NCBI RefSeq assembly: GCF_033568475.1
Contig: NC_133122.1
Location: 185,771,449-185,835,448, forward strand
Reading direction: 5' to 3'
Origin: Henckelia pumila
Lineage: Eukaryota > Streptophyta > Magnoliopsida > Lamiales > Gesneriaceae
Length of the DNA: 64,000 nucleotides
Every line of letters begins with the position of its first letter. The stretch's first letter is position 1. Shown here one piece after another: positions 10,006 to 21,492 of the stretch. A program made the position numbers and the translations under genes. The notes below the pieces were generated by a model. It did no database searches, was not told where the DNA came from, and worked only from the letters and a program-made list of their open reading frames with translations.

Positions 10006-10907
10006 TGTTAAGTGATTTAGTTTAGGTGATAATAACCAGTAACAGTAGACACTTTCAGTAGACAAGCAAATCACTAGTAATCAAGAGCACGTAAAACAAT
10101 CTCAGCAGGATAAGTCCATGAATCTAGTAATATCAGAAACCAGTAGGCGTTATAAGCTTTATCGCCTTATCAGTAGCCTTAGTACAGCAAACCAGCAGAT
10201 AGTTTCAGAAGGCCTACTCGAGCAAAACCCAGTTGTCTACTATGCTGTAGACACCTCATTTATTAGTCATTATGTTCTCATAGTACACTTCATTTAATGC
10301 CACAAACTAGCATTTATGGAGCATTTATTGCACATCCTCTTCGAGTATGAAAGATGTGACTTACTATGTAAAACATATTCCTTGATTGCAAATAGACTCG
10401 AAAGAATACTCTTGCACACTCAACAAATATACATCAGATCCTTAGATCATTTGTGCACCTGATTCATTGTATCATTTTCAGAGTATATGCTTTATAAAAT
10501 TTTGGAAAAAGTTCTTTCAAAAGTGTGTGAGCTGTAAAGTTTTGTGTAGACTAGGAGTTTCAGTAGGTTGTGGATAAGTCCTACTGGTGGGTTTGTACCA
10601 GTGAGTATAACAATCAAAGCTTCTAGTGATACCTTTTGGAAACATAAGAAGGGGAGATGTAGAATGTTTTATCCTTTGAACTTCCAGAAACAAATCTGTC
10701 TCTACTGCATTACTTACCTTTGAGCTTCAGCATTTTCAGTAGTCTGTTTCCGCACTATATTAGTAGACTACTGTTTTTCCATCCAAAACGAGATTCGGCT
10801 GCGAAGCTGCTAAAACCAGTTCCAGGCCCAATAGAAGAGAAAATTTGAGAGTTTTAATTCACCCCCCCCCCCCCCCCCCTTCTAAACACTCTGAACCGAT
10901 CCTAACA
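10006..10907 (+). repeat. 3' LTR of copia E
   Basis: The LTR runs from TGTTAAGTGATTTAG to CCGATCCTAACA (902 bp, TG...CA). A TATA-like TATAAAAT is at 10493-10500. AAGAAGGGGAGATGTAG near 10647 is a degraded form of a box shared with other copia LTRs in this window. A run of 18 C (10862-10879) precedes the end. The base after the LTR starts CTTAG, which would be the target duplication; the left copy is outside the window. Confidence 0.8.
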
Positions 10908-10912
10908 CTTAG

Positions 10913-11474
10913 CCAATGAATAATTAATTTGTGTTTATTTATTTATTGAAGGTGGATTAATTGTAATTAATATATAATTCATGTCCTAAACTAAAAAAAG
11001 TTATTAATTGAAAGCTTTTAATTTCTTTGTCAATAAATATAAAAACATTATTAATTTTGTGGAATTATATTCAACTTTATCGTCAGAGTTATGTTTTTAC
11101 TTTTTAGTTTACTAAACTTTTTTAAAATAATATTTTGATTATTAAACTTTTAGGAAAAACAAAAAATTATATCGAACCATTAAATTTCATCATCTGGTTC
11201 AAGACAAGTAAAAGCATATCATAAATCGAAGTTCAATTTTACTTATATAGAAAATTTATTCCTCTACTTTATTCACTCATTCATTTATTTTTTGGGATTC
11301 GATAATCTAGCTAGAATTTTTGATATTTCAGTTTTTAGAAAGAGATATTATTAATAAAACTAATGGTGATGAATAATTGTGTAATAATTTTGAAAATTTT
11401 AAGGACCAAAAACTATAAGGACTAAAAATGTAATCAACAACATCGATATTTTCTTGTCCAAGGTAAAAATTATA
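10913..11474. other. AT-rich spacer, nothing recognised
   Basis: I see no coding region, terminal repeats or known element in these 560 bases. It may be old decayed repeat DNA. Confidence 0.6.
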
Positions 11475-11749
11475 CTCTCTTTGTCCCTCTTATTTAGTCT
11501 TGTATGCGTTTTCACATATATTAAGAAAGTGTTTGGAAAAGTAGGTTTTCTAACATAATTTCTCATTTTGCCTTTATGTGATGAAAATTTTAGTAAAATA
11601 AAATAATTATACAAGTACTTAATAATAATAATTTAATAAGGATAAATTGGTATAATAGTAGAGAATATAATATTTAATATGAAAACTAGACTATATAATT
11701 GAGTCGGATGAAAAAATAAATGTAGTCAAAATAAGTGGTACGGATAGAG
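11475..11749. mobile_element. Stowaway MITE
   Basis: The left end reads CTCTCTTTGTCCCTCTTATT and the right end is its inverted partner (AATAAGTGGTACGGATAGAG), close to the CTCCCTCCGTCCCA consensus of Stowaway/Tc1-mariner MITEs. It is flanked by TA on both sides (11473-11474 and 11750-11751), as expected. It has 275 bp of AT-rich, non-coding DNA. Confidence 0.8.
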
Positions 11750-11751
11750 TA

Positions 11752-12085
11752 TAGTTACAACTAATTTTCGTATTGATGTATGCACTACATTATAATATTT
11801 GGCTAATAGCATTAATTAATGTTAATACTTATGAAATCGTTAAAAAATTACGTGACAAAAAGTAAAAAATCACTCTAAACTCAAATCGATTTTTATGTCA
11901 CACAAGTTATTCTTAGACCTAGGTTACTTAAATCCTTGAATTGATTAATTATAAAAGTTTTTATCTTGTTTAAAATATGTTTGTTCAGCCTCTCAAAAAA
12001 TATTTTTCTTAACTTTTTTTTTATATGCTCGAATTTTTATTGCAAATAATATATTTAATATAAATTCTTATAAATTATATATTAA
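11752..12085. other. AT-rich spacer, nothing recognised
   Basis: About 330 bases of AT-rich DNA with no coding potential or terminal repeats that I can see. Confidence 0.6.
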
Positions 12086-12090
12086 GTATC

Positions 12091-13958
12091 TATTAGGATC
12101 AAAAAATATGTGTAGGGGGGGGGGGGGGGGTGAATACACAATTAAAATATTTTGGAGCTACTATAGCTCGTTCTTGAAATGTTCAAAAATAAACCGAGCA
12201 CCGACGAATTATATCGAGTTTGGTTTTCAAACCAAGCGGAATACACTCAAAATAATCCTTCGTAGAAACCGAATAAACATTTTGAAAATCGTTTGAAATA
12301 ATGCAAGTTGAAATAATAAAAATAGTTTGGTTGAAACATTATCAAACACTTTGTATGCAATATTTTGGTGTATGAAAACACATAAAATGCTTCAACAATG
12401 CATAATAAAAACAGTGGAAATAAGAAAATAAATGCGATAAACAAATAGACACAAAATGTTTATGAATGTTCGGAGCTCAATTTCCTACGTCACCCCTTCT
12501 TCCTCCTCGGAAGGATCCACTAGAAGACTTTGATTTATACAAACTCATTTGTACAAACCCAATAAAATTTAGGACTTACCCATTGCCTAAACAAGAACTC
12601 CTAGAACTCTCGATCGTAAGCCTCAACCTCACAATCCGCATAATGTTTAACATCTCTTATGCCAAGACTACAAACACAATCTTTAATGTCTTTGTGCTAA
12701 GAAGTTCACTCAACTAATCTTTCAAAGCACATCTCTCATATGTGTGTGAGTGAGCTCTCTTCAACTCATATACAAAGATATTGAATATGAAAGAGTGTTC
12801 TATAAAGTGGGTTTGGTGTAGAGGATTTAACGTTGAAAGCTCACCTCTTCATCTTGTTCCTCTCACCTTGGGCTTGCTATCTTTCTAGCTTGTTTTGCCT
12901 CTAAATCTACCCATGCTTTTTATTCCCCATTCTCTGCTCTTGTTTTGTCTTCAAAGTGTTGTATTTATATCTCCAAGAATGATATGAACGTTAGATTCAA
13001 GAATATGACCGTTTGGAAAGTTTCTGGACACTTTCTGAAGTTGCAACGATCATATTTGAGTTGCTCGAATTTTTCTCAACTTGAGATGATTTTACTGTTC
13101 TTCGGACTGGTTTGACCGATTTGATCTGGTCAAACTCATCTGGTCAGGTCAAAATTTGATCTGGTCTGGTCCAAATTTGATCTGGTCAAACTTTGATCTG
13201 GTCTGGTTCAATTGATATGGTATAGAGTAACTTCGATCTGGTCTTGTTCACTTGATATGGTCTAGCTATGTTTGATCTGATCTGTTCACTTTATTATAGC
13301 TCTTGATGCACTGATTTCTGGGCAAAGTATTAAACATAAAAGTTGTATCCCTTTCTCTTAGATTTCCACTGAATCAAGAATCACACAATTTCGAGTTTGT
13401 ACGAGAGATATATGCTCAAAATACTAAGCTGTGTTAGAAATTCTGTTCTGCAGAATTTAGTGCAAAACTCAAAACTTCATCCCGATTTATCACCTTTTAA
13501 AACTCCGATTCAGGCTTTGACTTGTGAAGGTGATTTGTAGATAATTATCTTAGATTCATAAATCATACTGAATCGTCTAGTTTCAATAAGCGAGATGTAA
13601 GTTATAGCCAAAATACAAGATCTGGGTGGTTACTGTAGCTTTGATCTGATTTGCATCCAGCTCGATGTTGCAACCAAATTTTCACCTAGATAACTTCCGA
13701 ACTAACTAATCTTGTCTGAAATATGACTTGTAGATATTTGAGTAAGCTTTCCAACTGTTTTGTCTTCAAGTCATTTGGATCAACGAGCTACGAGATATGT
13801 TTGATTTAATAAACTGCGCTAGCTTGAGTAACTTGAGTTCCAGCTCAAAAACTTTCAAGTTTAATCTACAACTACAAAACTTGATGAAATATGTTATAAA
13901 ACAATAACAAGTTTTGTTATCATAAAAATCAAGATTGATTGTGTTTCAAAACCCAAGA
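12091..13958 (-). repeat. 3' LTR of the reduced element
   Basis: 1868 bp. The TGTTAGGATC end expected at the plus-strand left side has become TATTAGGATC. A minus-strand TATAAATA lies at 12962-12969. The R/U5-side box CTACGTCACCCCTTCTTCCT is at about 12486-12505. A 16-G run (12115-12130) stands where the sister LTR has only five G. The GATCTGGTC array is at 13120-13290. Confidence 0.8.
13120..13290. repeat. GATCTGGTC motif array (copy 1)
   Basis: GATCTGGTC, GATATGGTC and TCTGGTC words recur about ten times with spacings of about 10-30 bases. The sister LTR has the matching array at about 15060-15235. It lies upstream of the minus-strand TATA box, that is in U3. Confidence 0.75.
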
Positions 13959-14048
13959 ATCTCTCTCTTTTTGATGATCACAAAACTTGGATAAAAATAT
14001 GAACATTAAAACTCAAGTAATGCAAAATCATATTTTTATGCAACATAT
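13959..14048 (-). other. remnant interior with polypurine tract
   Basis: Ninety bases between the two LTRs. On the minus strand it ends GTGATCATCAAAAAGAGAG plus AGATTCT, the PPT context of SIRE-like elements. The tRNA primer site expected after the 5' LTR is missing, so the deletion removed it with all coding DNA. Confidence 0.7.
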
Positions 14049-15920
14049 TTTTAGGATCGAAAAATATGTGTAGAGGGGGTGAATACACAATTAAAAATAT
14101 TTTGAAGCTACAATAGCACGTTTTTGAAATGTTCAAAAATAAACTGAGCACCGATGAATTATATCGAGTTGGTTTTCAAACCAAGCGGAATACACTCAAA
14201 ATAATCCTTCGAAGAAACCGAATAAAAATTTTGAAAATCGTTTGAAAGAATGAGAGTTGAAATAATAAAAATAGTTTGGTTGAAACATTCTATCAAACAC
14301 ATTGTATGCAATATTTTGGTGTATGAAAAACACATAAAATGCTTCAAAAATGAATACTAAAAACAATGGAAATAAGAAAATAAATGCAATAAACAAATAG
14401 ACACAAATTTGTTTATGGATGTTTGGAACTAAAACTCCTACGTCACCCCTTCTTCCTCCTCGGAAGGATCCACTAAAAGACTTTGATTTATACAAACTCA
14501 TTTGTACAAACCCGATCCAATTTAGGACTTATCCACTGCCTAAACAAGAACTCCTAGAACTCTCGATCATAGGCCTCAACCTCACAATCCGCATAATGTT
14601 TAACGTCTCTTATGCCAAGAATACAAACACAGTCTTTAATGTCTTTGTGCTATGACACTCAACTAATCTTTCAAAGCACATCTATCGTATGTGTGTGAGT
14701 GAGCTCTCTTCAACTCATATACAAAGATATTGAACTTGGAAGAGTGTTCTATAAAGTGGATTTGGTGTAGAGGATTTAACGTTGAAAGCTCATCTCTTCT
14801 TCTTGTTCCTAACACCTTGGGCTTGCTATCTTTCTAGCTTGTTTTGCCTCTAAATCTGTCCATGCTTTTTATTCTCCATTCTCTTCTCTTGTTTTGTCTT
14901 CAAAGTTTTGTATTTATATCTCCAAAAATGATATGAACATTAAATTCAAGAATATTACCGTTTGGGATGTTTCTGGACACTTTCTGAAGTTGCGACGGCC
15001 ATATTTGAGTTGCTGGAATTTTTCTCAACTTGAGCTGATTTTACTGTTCATCGGACTGGTTTGACCGATCTGATCTGGTCAAACTCATATGGTCAGGTAA
15101 AACTTTGATTTGGTCTGGTCCGACTTTGATCTGGTCGAACTTTGATCTGGTCTGGTTCAATTGATCTGGTATAGATCAACTTCGATCTGGTCTTGTTCAC
15201 TTGATCTGGTCTAGCCATGTTTGATCTGATCTGTTCACTTGATTATAGCTCTTGATGCACTGATTTTTGGGCAAAGTGATAAACATGAAAGTTGTAGCCC
15301 TTTCTCTTGGATTTCCACGAAATCAAGAATCACACAATTTTGAGTTTGTACGAGAGAGATATGCTTGAAATACTAAGCTATGTCAGAAATTTTGTTCTGC
15401 AGAATTTACGCAGAGCTCGAAAATTCATCTCGATTTATCAGCTTCTAAAACTCCGATTCGGGCTTTGACTTGTGAAGATGATTTGTAGATAATTATCTTA
15501 GATTCGTAACGCACACTTAATTTTCCCATTTAGATGTGAAACCTGTAAGTTATAGACAAAAAATACAGATCTGGGTCATGTTTGATCTGGTTACTGTAGC
15601 TTTAATCTGATTTGCATCCAGCTCTATGTTGAGACCAAGGTTTCGCCTAGATAATATCCGAACTAACTGATCTAGTCTGAAATATGACTTGTAGATATTT
15701 GAGTAAGCTTTCCAACTGTTTTGGCCTCAAGTCATTTGGATCAACGAGCTATGAGATATGTTTGATTTCATCAACTGCGCCAGCTTGAGTAACTTGATTT
15801 CCAGCTCAAAAACATTCAACTTTGATCTACAACTACAAGACTTGATGAAATATGTTATAAAAACAATAACGAGTTTTGTTATTATCAAAATCAAGATTGA
15901 TTGTGTTTTACAAACCAACA
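14049..15920 (-). repeat. 5' LTR of the reduced element
   Basis: 1872 bp and, by eye, clearly above 90% identical to 12091-13958, with few indels. Minus-strand TATAAATA at 14911-14918; the shared box CTACGTCACCCCTTCTTCCT at about 14450-14469. Apparent open frames inside both LTRs are mirrored between the copies and are not conserved as proteins. Confidence 0.8.
15060..15235. repeat. GATCTGGTC motif array (copy 2)
   Basis: Sister of the array at 13120-13290. Here more units are perfect GATCTGGT (fewer GATATGG), so the two LTRs differ partly at these motif positions. Confidence 0.75.
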
Positions 15921-15925
15921 GTATC

Positions 15926-16729
15926 ATACTCCATAAATGATTTTTATGTCATGTCCAACAACATGTACTTGATATGTATATCAATTTTAAAATAACTCGG
16001 TTGAATTATTATTGAAAAAATTAAGCAGAAAGAATTTTGGAGTTTTATCAAGGAATTGTGGTATGAATTAATGGTTTAAAAACAAGAGGTAATGAGATTA
16101 GACTACATATAATTATTCTCTTCATATAATTGATTAGATGTTCAAAAAATATAAATATAATATATCTAGACTATATAATATGTTATTAGTGATAACAATG
16201 GGAAAAAAACATTTTCTATGACTTATAATTTCTAATAAGAATAAAAAAATATATTTTAAAATAATATCACCAGCCCCACCAAATCTAATTACTTTGAGAG
16301 TTTTCTGAAAAAAATATTACTAGATTTGAATAAATAAAATTACAAAGAGAAGTTTGGATTAACTGATGAATATTATATTTATTTTATTTCAAAAAATAGT
16401 TTTACCGCATATTAATATATTAAATTGTGAAACAAGAGTCAGATGAACTTATGAAACAAATATGTATATATGTATAATTAATTAAATAATTAATTGTATA
16501 ACTGAATTAAATCTTATATCATAAATTAATATTTTTAAACAAAGATTTTATATTAGAAAAAATATTAATTTTCACTTATATTGTATTTTTTGTTAGGAAA
16601 TTGATTATTTTTTTAATACTAAATCATTATTCAATGTATGTTTAAATTTTATCATCGAAGTAAAGCAAAGAAATTTATTCAATAATCTGAAAAAAAATAA
16701 ACTTAAGCTAAATTTGAATGTATTATGCA
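15926..16729. other. AT-rich spacer, nothing recognised
   Basis: About 800 bases of very AT-rich DNA. I found no open frame with a recognisable product and no terminal repeats. Confidence 0.6.
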
Positions 16730-16730
16730 T

Positions 16731-17103
16731 GACCAAGATGGTTGAGAATCAAAGCAAGTCAAGACGAGCAGCTGCAGGATGTGAATAAAGAACCAATAGA
16801 TACTTGTTTTAATGACTGTACTAAGCAGCAATCTCTTCTCGACGAGTTGCCGAATTCTAAACAGAAACATCTTCTTGAAGAGGCAGTTTTTTTCGAAAAT
16901 AACATGAGTTTGTGAGGTGATTATGGGGTATCCAAGTGTATTACTATTGTGGAATCTTTTCCAAAGGATCTTCCTGTTGCTGAGAGGCAAAAATCGATCA
17001 GGAGAGGGCCAGGGAGACCTACTTAGAGAACGAGATCTGTTTCTGCAATGAGAAATCGAGGTAATTTAAATAACCCTACTACTAACCCCACTGATATTTC
17101 TCA
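16731..17103 (+). pseudogene. LINE ORF1, C-terminal tail
   Basis: Broken frames end with RRGPGRPT, a stop, then RTRSVSAMRNRGN and NPTDISQ before a stop that overlaps the start of ORF2. A basic Gly/Pro/Arg tail just upstream of ORF2 is usual for plant L1 ORF1 (the RNA-binding protein). No zinc knuckle is visible in this part. Confidence 0.45.
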
Positions 17104-18105
17104 ATGATTGGTACGATCTGGAATGTTATGGGTATTGGGAATAAGTCAGCTCAGAGACGGATCAAGTTTCTAAAGGAAACTCAACATCTTCTTTTTTTGG
17201 ATATTGTTGAACCAAAGAGACAGCTTGATCAAAAATGGAGGAATAAGATTTTTGGGTTTTATTCAGTTCTGGCTAATTCTAGCAATAAAATCTGGTTTTA
17301 TCATTCTTCGGATGTTTTGGTTTTCGTGGTGACAGATCATTATCAGTTTTTGCATCTGAAGCTTTCATCTGGGCTTTTTCCGACAGATATATTTTTGTCT
17401 GTCGTTTATGCCAGTTTTGATAGGAGTGTAAGGCGTCTACTTTGGGAGGGGTTATTGTATTGTAAACCTCAAGATGGCTGTCCTTGGGTGGTTGGAGGTG
17501 ATTTTAATATTATTGCAGAACCCAGTGAACATTATCTTTGCATTGTTAGTCGTCCAGAGGGTATTTATGAATTCTCAGAGTTTATTACTGATGTTGGGCT
17601 TATTGATGCTGGTTTTGTTGGGTCCAAGTTTACCTGGACTAATTCTAGAATATGGAAGAGATTGGACATAGTGCTTTTATCTTCCTCTTGGTCGAACTAC
17701 TTTAATTCTTTCAAGGTTACGCATTTACATCGGGGCTCTTCAGATCATTCACCCCTGCTTATTTCGGCACCTACCATGCCACGAACTTTTGGATCTTTTA
17801 GATTTCAGAATATGTGGAGCATGCATCCGAAGTTTGTTCAAACAGTTCGACTAAATTGGAATAACCCTTGTCCTGCTAGGGGTCTGACCCGTTTGGTGAT
17901 TAAATTTAAACGTCTTAATGGTCATGTTAAATGGTGGAATAAGGAAGTTTTTGGTAACATTCATGATAAAATCAAGGTTCTGGATGCGGTAGCTAAACTG
18001 GCGGAGGAGGCCTTTGAATGTTTACATTCGGAAAATCACAGAGAATTGCTTTCTTTAGCCAAATCAAAGATGGCTCTCGGATTATATATGGAGGAAGCCT
18101 TATGA
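17104..18105 (+). pseudogene. LINE ORF2: apurinic-type endonuclease
   Basis: An open stretch of 333 codons. It begins with WNVMGIGN (the W-N-x-R-G start motif of plant L1 endonucleases, with R changed to M), has VVGGDFNII near residue 135-143 (catalytic D-x-N), FTWTN near 180, and SDHSPLL near 217-223 (catalytic S-D-H). This nuclease nicks target DNA to prime reverse transcription. The K-x-E metal site reads DIVEPK, where the usual motif is xETK, so the glutamate is present. It ends at a TGA (18103-18105) that would be read through in the parent. Confidence 0.88.
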
Positions 18106-19675
18106 AAACAGAAAGCGTCTGCAAGGTGGATTGTGGAAGAGGAGAGAAAATTTAGTTAACAGACGCAAAGCTAAAAATAAAATCTACAGAGTGTGGGATA
18201 TTGGGATTCCTTTGGAGAGTCAGCCGGATATTCAGGAGTCAGGGGCTAGATTCTTTGAGAACTTATTGATAGGAGAATATTCACCACAAAATAGAGCGGA
18301 GTTCGATCACATTCCCACTCTAGTTACTGCAGAGGATAACAATATTCTTATGAAGCCTATTTCTGAGGAAGAGGTTCGGGATTGTGTTTTTTCTATCCAT
18401 GAGGACAACGGTGCAGGTTCAAATGGATTGTTAGCTGGGTTTTATAGAGGTTGTTGGGAGATCATTAAGGCAGATATTATTGATGCAGTTCAGGATTTCT
18501 GCAATGGCTCTCAACTTCCCAGAAGTATTACTGCTACTACTATTGTTTTGATTCCCAAGAGCGTGGATGCGCAACAGTGGTCTGAGTTTATATCGATTAG
18601 TCTCTACAATGTTAGTAATAAAATCATCACTAAAATTATCACTCTGCGGTTACAGCCTATCTTATCCAGGATCATATCACCGTCTCAGAGTGGATTTATT
18701 GTTGGTAGAGTGATTTCTGACAACATTTTGATGGCTCAGGAGATGGTGAATAATCTCAACTAAAAATCAAGGAGGGGGGGGGGGGGGTGGGGGAGGTAGC
18801 ATTCTCCTCAAGATTTACATGGCTAAAGCATATGACAGAGTTCAGTGGGATTTTTTGTTGCAGATGTTGGAAGCTTTGGGTTTTTCGGGAGGGGAATGTA
18901 ATCAGATCCAGCTTTATATCATTAATTGTTGGTTTTCGGTAAATATCAACGACAATATGTTAGGTTTATTTTCTTCTAAGAGAGATCTCAGGAAGGATGA
19001 TCCATTGTCTCCATTATTATTTGTTCTAGCTTCTGAGTTTCTTTCTCGGGGGGTGGACAATCTATTTCAGCGTCACAAGAATCTAGTCTAACACACGGGA
19101 CGTCCGATCATATTATCTCACTTGGCTTATGCAGATGATCTTATCATCTTCTCCAATGGTGCGGTTACCAGTGTTAAGCTGCTGCGCGACTTTCTCTATC
19201 ATTATGAGCAATTCTCCGGCCAACTCATCAATAATACAAAAAGCTCCATCATCACTTCGAAAAAGTTCACAGCGGAGAGGAGGGGATGTTATTATTCAAT
19301 TACAGGATTTGGTGAAGGAAACTTACCATTGCGATATCTTGGGGCGTTGTTGTTTTTGGGGCCTCGGAAGAGCTCCTACTTTGATAATCTAATGGCTAGT
19401 GCCAACATGAAGCTTCAGGGAAGGGAATCGAAAATGTCATCATTTGGGAGTAGACTGGTTTTAATTAAAAGTGTGTTATGTTCCATTCCAATTTATCTAT
19501 TTCAAGTGCTACAACCCCTGGAACAATTCCCCGTCGATTGGAAATGTTGTGTGCTAAATTTCTATGGGGATCTAAATCAGGGGAGTGGAAAGTTCACTGA
19601 ATTTCCTAGGAGAAGATTTTTCTACCTGTTTCAAAAAGTGGTCTGGGTATCCGGAGATTAAAAGATTCAGTGACG
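18106..19675 (+). pseudogene. LINE ORF2: reverse transcriptase
   Basis: Three frames cover the RT. The first has GSNGLLAGFY (usually GPDG), LIPKS, SLYNV--KIITKII, RLQPIL, ISPSQSGFIVGR-ISDNILMAQEM. A stop and a 14-G run (18774-18787) follow. The second has MAKAYDRVQWDFL, then KRDLRKDDPLSPLLFVL (usual G-LRQGDPLSPYLF). The third has the catalytic LAYADDLIIFS (about 19122-19155), then LPLRYLGA. The G-run sits just before GSILLK-YMAKAYDRV, where plant elements usually encode a lysine/glycine-rich turn. Confidence 0.88.
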
Positions 19676-20640
19676 GCCTTCTCTATTAAACTTTGGATAA
19701 TATTGGATTCTATCTGGAGTAGTTTTTTACACAGCAGATATTGCAAGAGGTCGCCATATGCTGCAGTAATCTTCTATAGAATGTCTCTCCCACTTGGAGG
19801 AGGATGATGAAGATCAGGAGTAGAGCTGAGAGGGACCTCGGTTGGGTCATTGGTGATGGAAATATTTGTTTCTGGTTTGGTTATTGGATGTCAGATGGGC
19901 CCGTGGCTTCGATGATTCCTGTGTAGTGGCAGCTTGACAGGAAAGTGAACTGGTTTTGTGATGGAAGGAGTTGTAATTTAGATAAGCTTCTTCTTGCTGT
20001 TCCGGAAGAGGTAGCTTGGCTTAGTTTGGAGGTTCCAATTCATCCGGTGGATTTGGATAGGGCTACTTGGAAGAAGTCCACTACAGGTAGGTTTTCCGCA
20101 AAATCTGCTTGGGAGGTGGTGCGTCATAATAAACCAATTGTTGATTGGTTTAAAGGTTGCTGGTCCAAGCTTTTTTGTCCTTCCATCTCTATTTTTTGTT
20201 GGAGATGGTACTTTAGGCGGCTGCAAATTGATTATATCCTCTAGAGTCAAGCTATTTCCATGGTGTCAATTTGTCAGTGTTGTCGGGGGCAGGAGAATTT
20301 TGATCATATATTTTTCTCGAGTGTTACGGCTACTACAGTGTGGAGGCATTATGCTCGATAATTTGGTATTCAACATCCTCATAATTTTAATAATTGGAAA
20401 GTGTTCTTGGCTTGGAGAAAGGATGGACATATCAAGGAGATAATCCATTTTATTCTTATCTGGTTACTTTGGAAAGAAAGGAATGAGCATAAACATAGAG
20501 GATTCGTATTTTGGCTTCCAGAATCATTAGGCAAATTGATGATTATATTATTTTGATTGATCATGCAGGTTCTGTGTGGGCTGATCATTGGGTTGATTGC
20601 AGTTTTTTGGCTAATCGGTTGGGTTGAAGCCATGTATTAC
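19676..20640 (+). pseudogene. LINE ORF2: thumb and zinc-finger region
   Basis: Degraded frames link RT to RNase H. Recognisable pieces include DLGWVIGDGNICFWFGYWM near 19840-19890, ATWKKSTTGRFSAKSAWEVVR (20065-20125), the standard lead-in of the plant L1 zf-RVT domain, and the W-K-x-FCPSISIFCWRWYF region (20160-20215). Several stops are present. Confidence 0.75.
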
Positions 20641-20958
20641 TTGGAATGTCTATGTTCGGGTGGTACGTTAGATTCCTCCCCCGATTGGCTATTTCGAGCT
20701 TAACTCGGATGGTTGCTCGAAAGGCGGAGGAGAATCAGGAATAGGAGGTATTGTTCGGGATCATTTGGGGAGACCAATTGTTGCATTTCACGAGCATACT
20801 TGGAATGTCTATGTTTGGGTGGTACGTTAGATTCCTCCCCCGATTGGTTATTTCGAGCTTAACTCGGATGGTTGCTCGAAAGGCGGAGGAGAATCAGGAA
20901 GAGGAGGTATTGTTCGGGATCATTTGGGGAGACCAATTGTTGCATTTCACGAGCATAT
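20641..20958 (+). repeat. tandem duplication, period 159 bp, in the LINE RNase H
   Basis: TTGGAATGTCTATGTT at 20641 recurs at 20800. The two units differ at only a few sites (for example CGGGTGG and TGGGTGG, AATAGG and AAGAGG), so the duplication is fairly recent. The period is a multiple of three. Confidence 0.9.
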
Positions 20959-21330
20959 TGGGAATGGTTCGAACACTCGGGCTGAGCTTCGAGCGATCTT
21001 AAAGGGCCTTCAAATTTGCAGGTTATATAATTTATTTCCATTATGGCTGGAAGTGGATTCTATGGCAGCGTTAAACATCATTGAAGAAAATACAACTAGT
21101 TGGGAACTGAGGTCGACTCTTACTCAAATACAACAAAATTTTATTTGGGTTTACTGTGCGCAAGTCTCACATTTTCAGAGAAGCAAACGCGGCGGCAGAT
21201 GAACTGGAGAATCTAGGCATTGAGCGTGGGATGGCTACACTTCGACCAGAACATATTCGGGGGCAACTGAAAGGGATCTGTAGATTAGATAGGGCTGGTT
21301 TTCCTTATATTAGGGCCAACTCGAACAATT
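20641..21330 (+). pseudogene. LINE ORF2: C-terminal RNase H with an internal duplication
   Basis: An RNase H domain follows, as in many plant L1 elements. It has FELNSDG (first catalytic Asp), G-GGIVRD, GNGSNTRAELRAILKGL (catalytic Glu), LWLEVDSMAAL (third Asp) and a broken tail with REANAAADELEN. The N-terminal piece from about 20641 to 20799 is duplicated in tandem at 20800-20958 (159 bp, 53 codons, in frame). The frame changes several times after that. Confidence 0.8.
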
Positions 21331-21486
21331 TTTAATTAATTGCTGATTTTTGCGTTTTTGCTCTTGTAATTTCTCGAGAGGTTTTGGTCTAGTCCCCCTC
21401 TCTTGTATTTATCTTTTTTACTTCTAATAAACTGGTAGGGGTCCGCCAAACCTCCCGCCACAACAGGCGGCTTTGGGAAAAAAAAA
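21331..21486 (+). other. LINE 3' untranslated region and A-tail
   Basis: About 150 bases with TTGTAATTTCTCGAG, AATAAACTGG (AATAAA signal at about 21426) and CCGCCACAACAGGCGG, a small hairpin right before the A-tail. Confidence 0.7.
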
Positions 21487-21492
21487 TATGCA

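Larger units (their letters stand above)
1..10907 (+). mobile_element. SIRE-type Ty1/copia retrotransposon E (3' part)
   Basis: The window opens inside the integrase of a Ty1/copia element. The order is integrase, reverse transcriptase, RNase H, a purine run, an antisense ORF, an extra sense ORF, a polypurine tract and a 3' LTR ending at 10907. Integrase before RT is the copia order. An extra ORF after pol is the layout of the SIRE/Maximus lineage. It is broken by stop codons and by three insertions (1655-3334, about 3684-5136, 6970-7690), so it is a fossil. The 5' LTR and gag lie left of the window. Copia D at 53599-60280 is a second copy with the same layout and helps define the parts. Confidence 0.9.
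12091..15920 (-). mobile_element. LTR retrotransposon reduced to two LTRs and 90 bp
   Basis: Two 1.87 kb copies lie in direct orientation around only 90 bp. The whole is flanked by a perfect 5-bp duplication, GTATC (12086-12090 and 15921-15925), so this is one insertion. Read on the minus strand, LTRs start TGTTGGTTTG (15920) and end near CGATCCTA. The remnant interior holds AAAAAGAGAGAGATTCT, a polypurine tract, right before the 3' LTR, but no primer-binding site or coding region. The LTR style links it to the copia families here. The loss of the interior looks like a deletion that kept the PPT side. Confidence 0.85.
16730..21486 (+). mobile_element. L1-type LINE, probably 5'-truncated
   Basis: A non-LTR element with the tail of ORF1, then ORF2 (endonuclease, reverse transcriptase, zinc-finger region, RNase H), a short 3' region and an A-tail of nine (about 21478-21486). 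TATGCA just before 16730 (16724-16729) and just after the A-tail (21487-21492) may be a short target duplication, which would put the 5' end inside ORF1. Stops and frameshifts occur throughout ORF2. Confidence 0.85.

Noticed and set aside
12108..14655. Open frames of 60-101 codons repeated in the two LTRs at 12091-15920
   Set aside because: They are non-coding LTR DNA present twice; stops differ between the copies and no motif is known.
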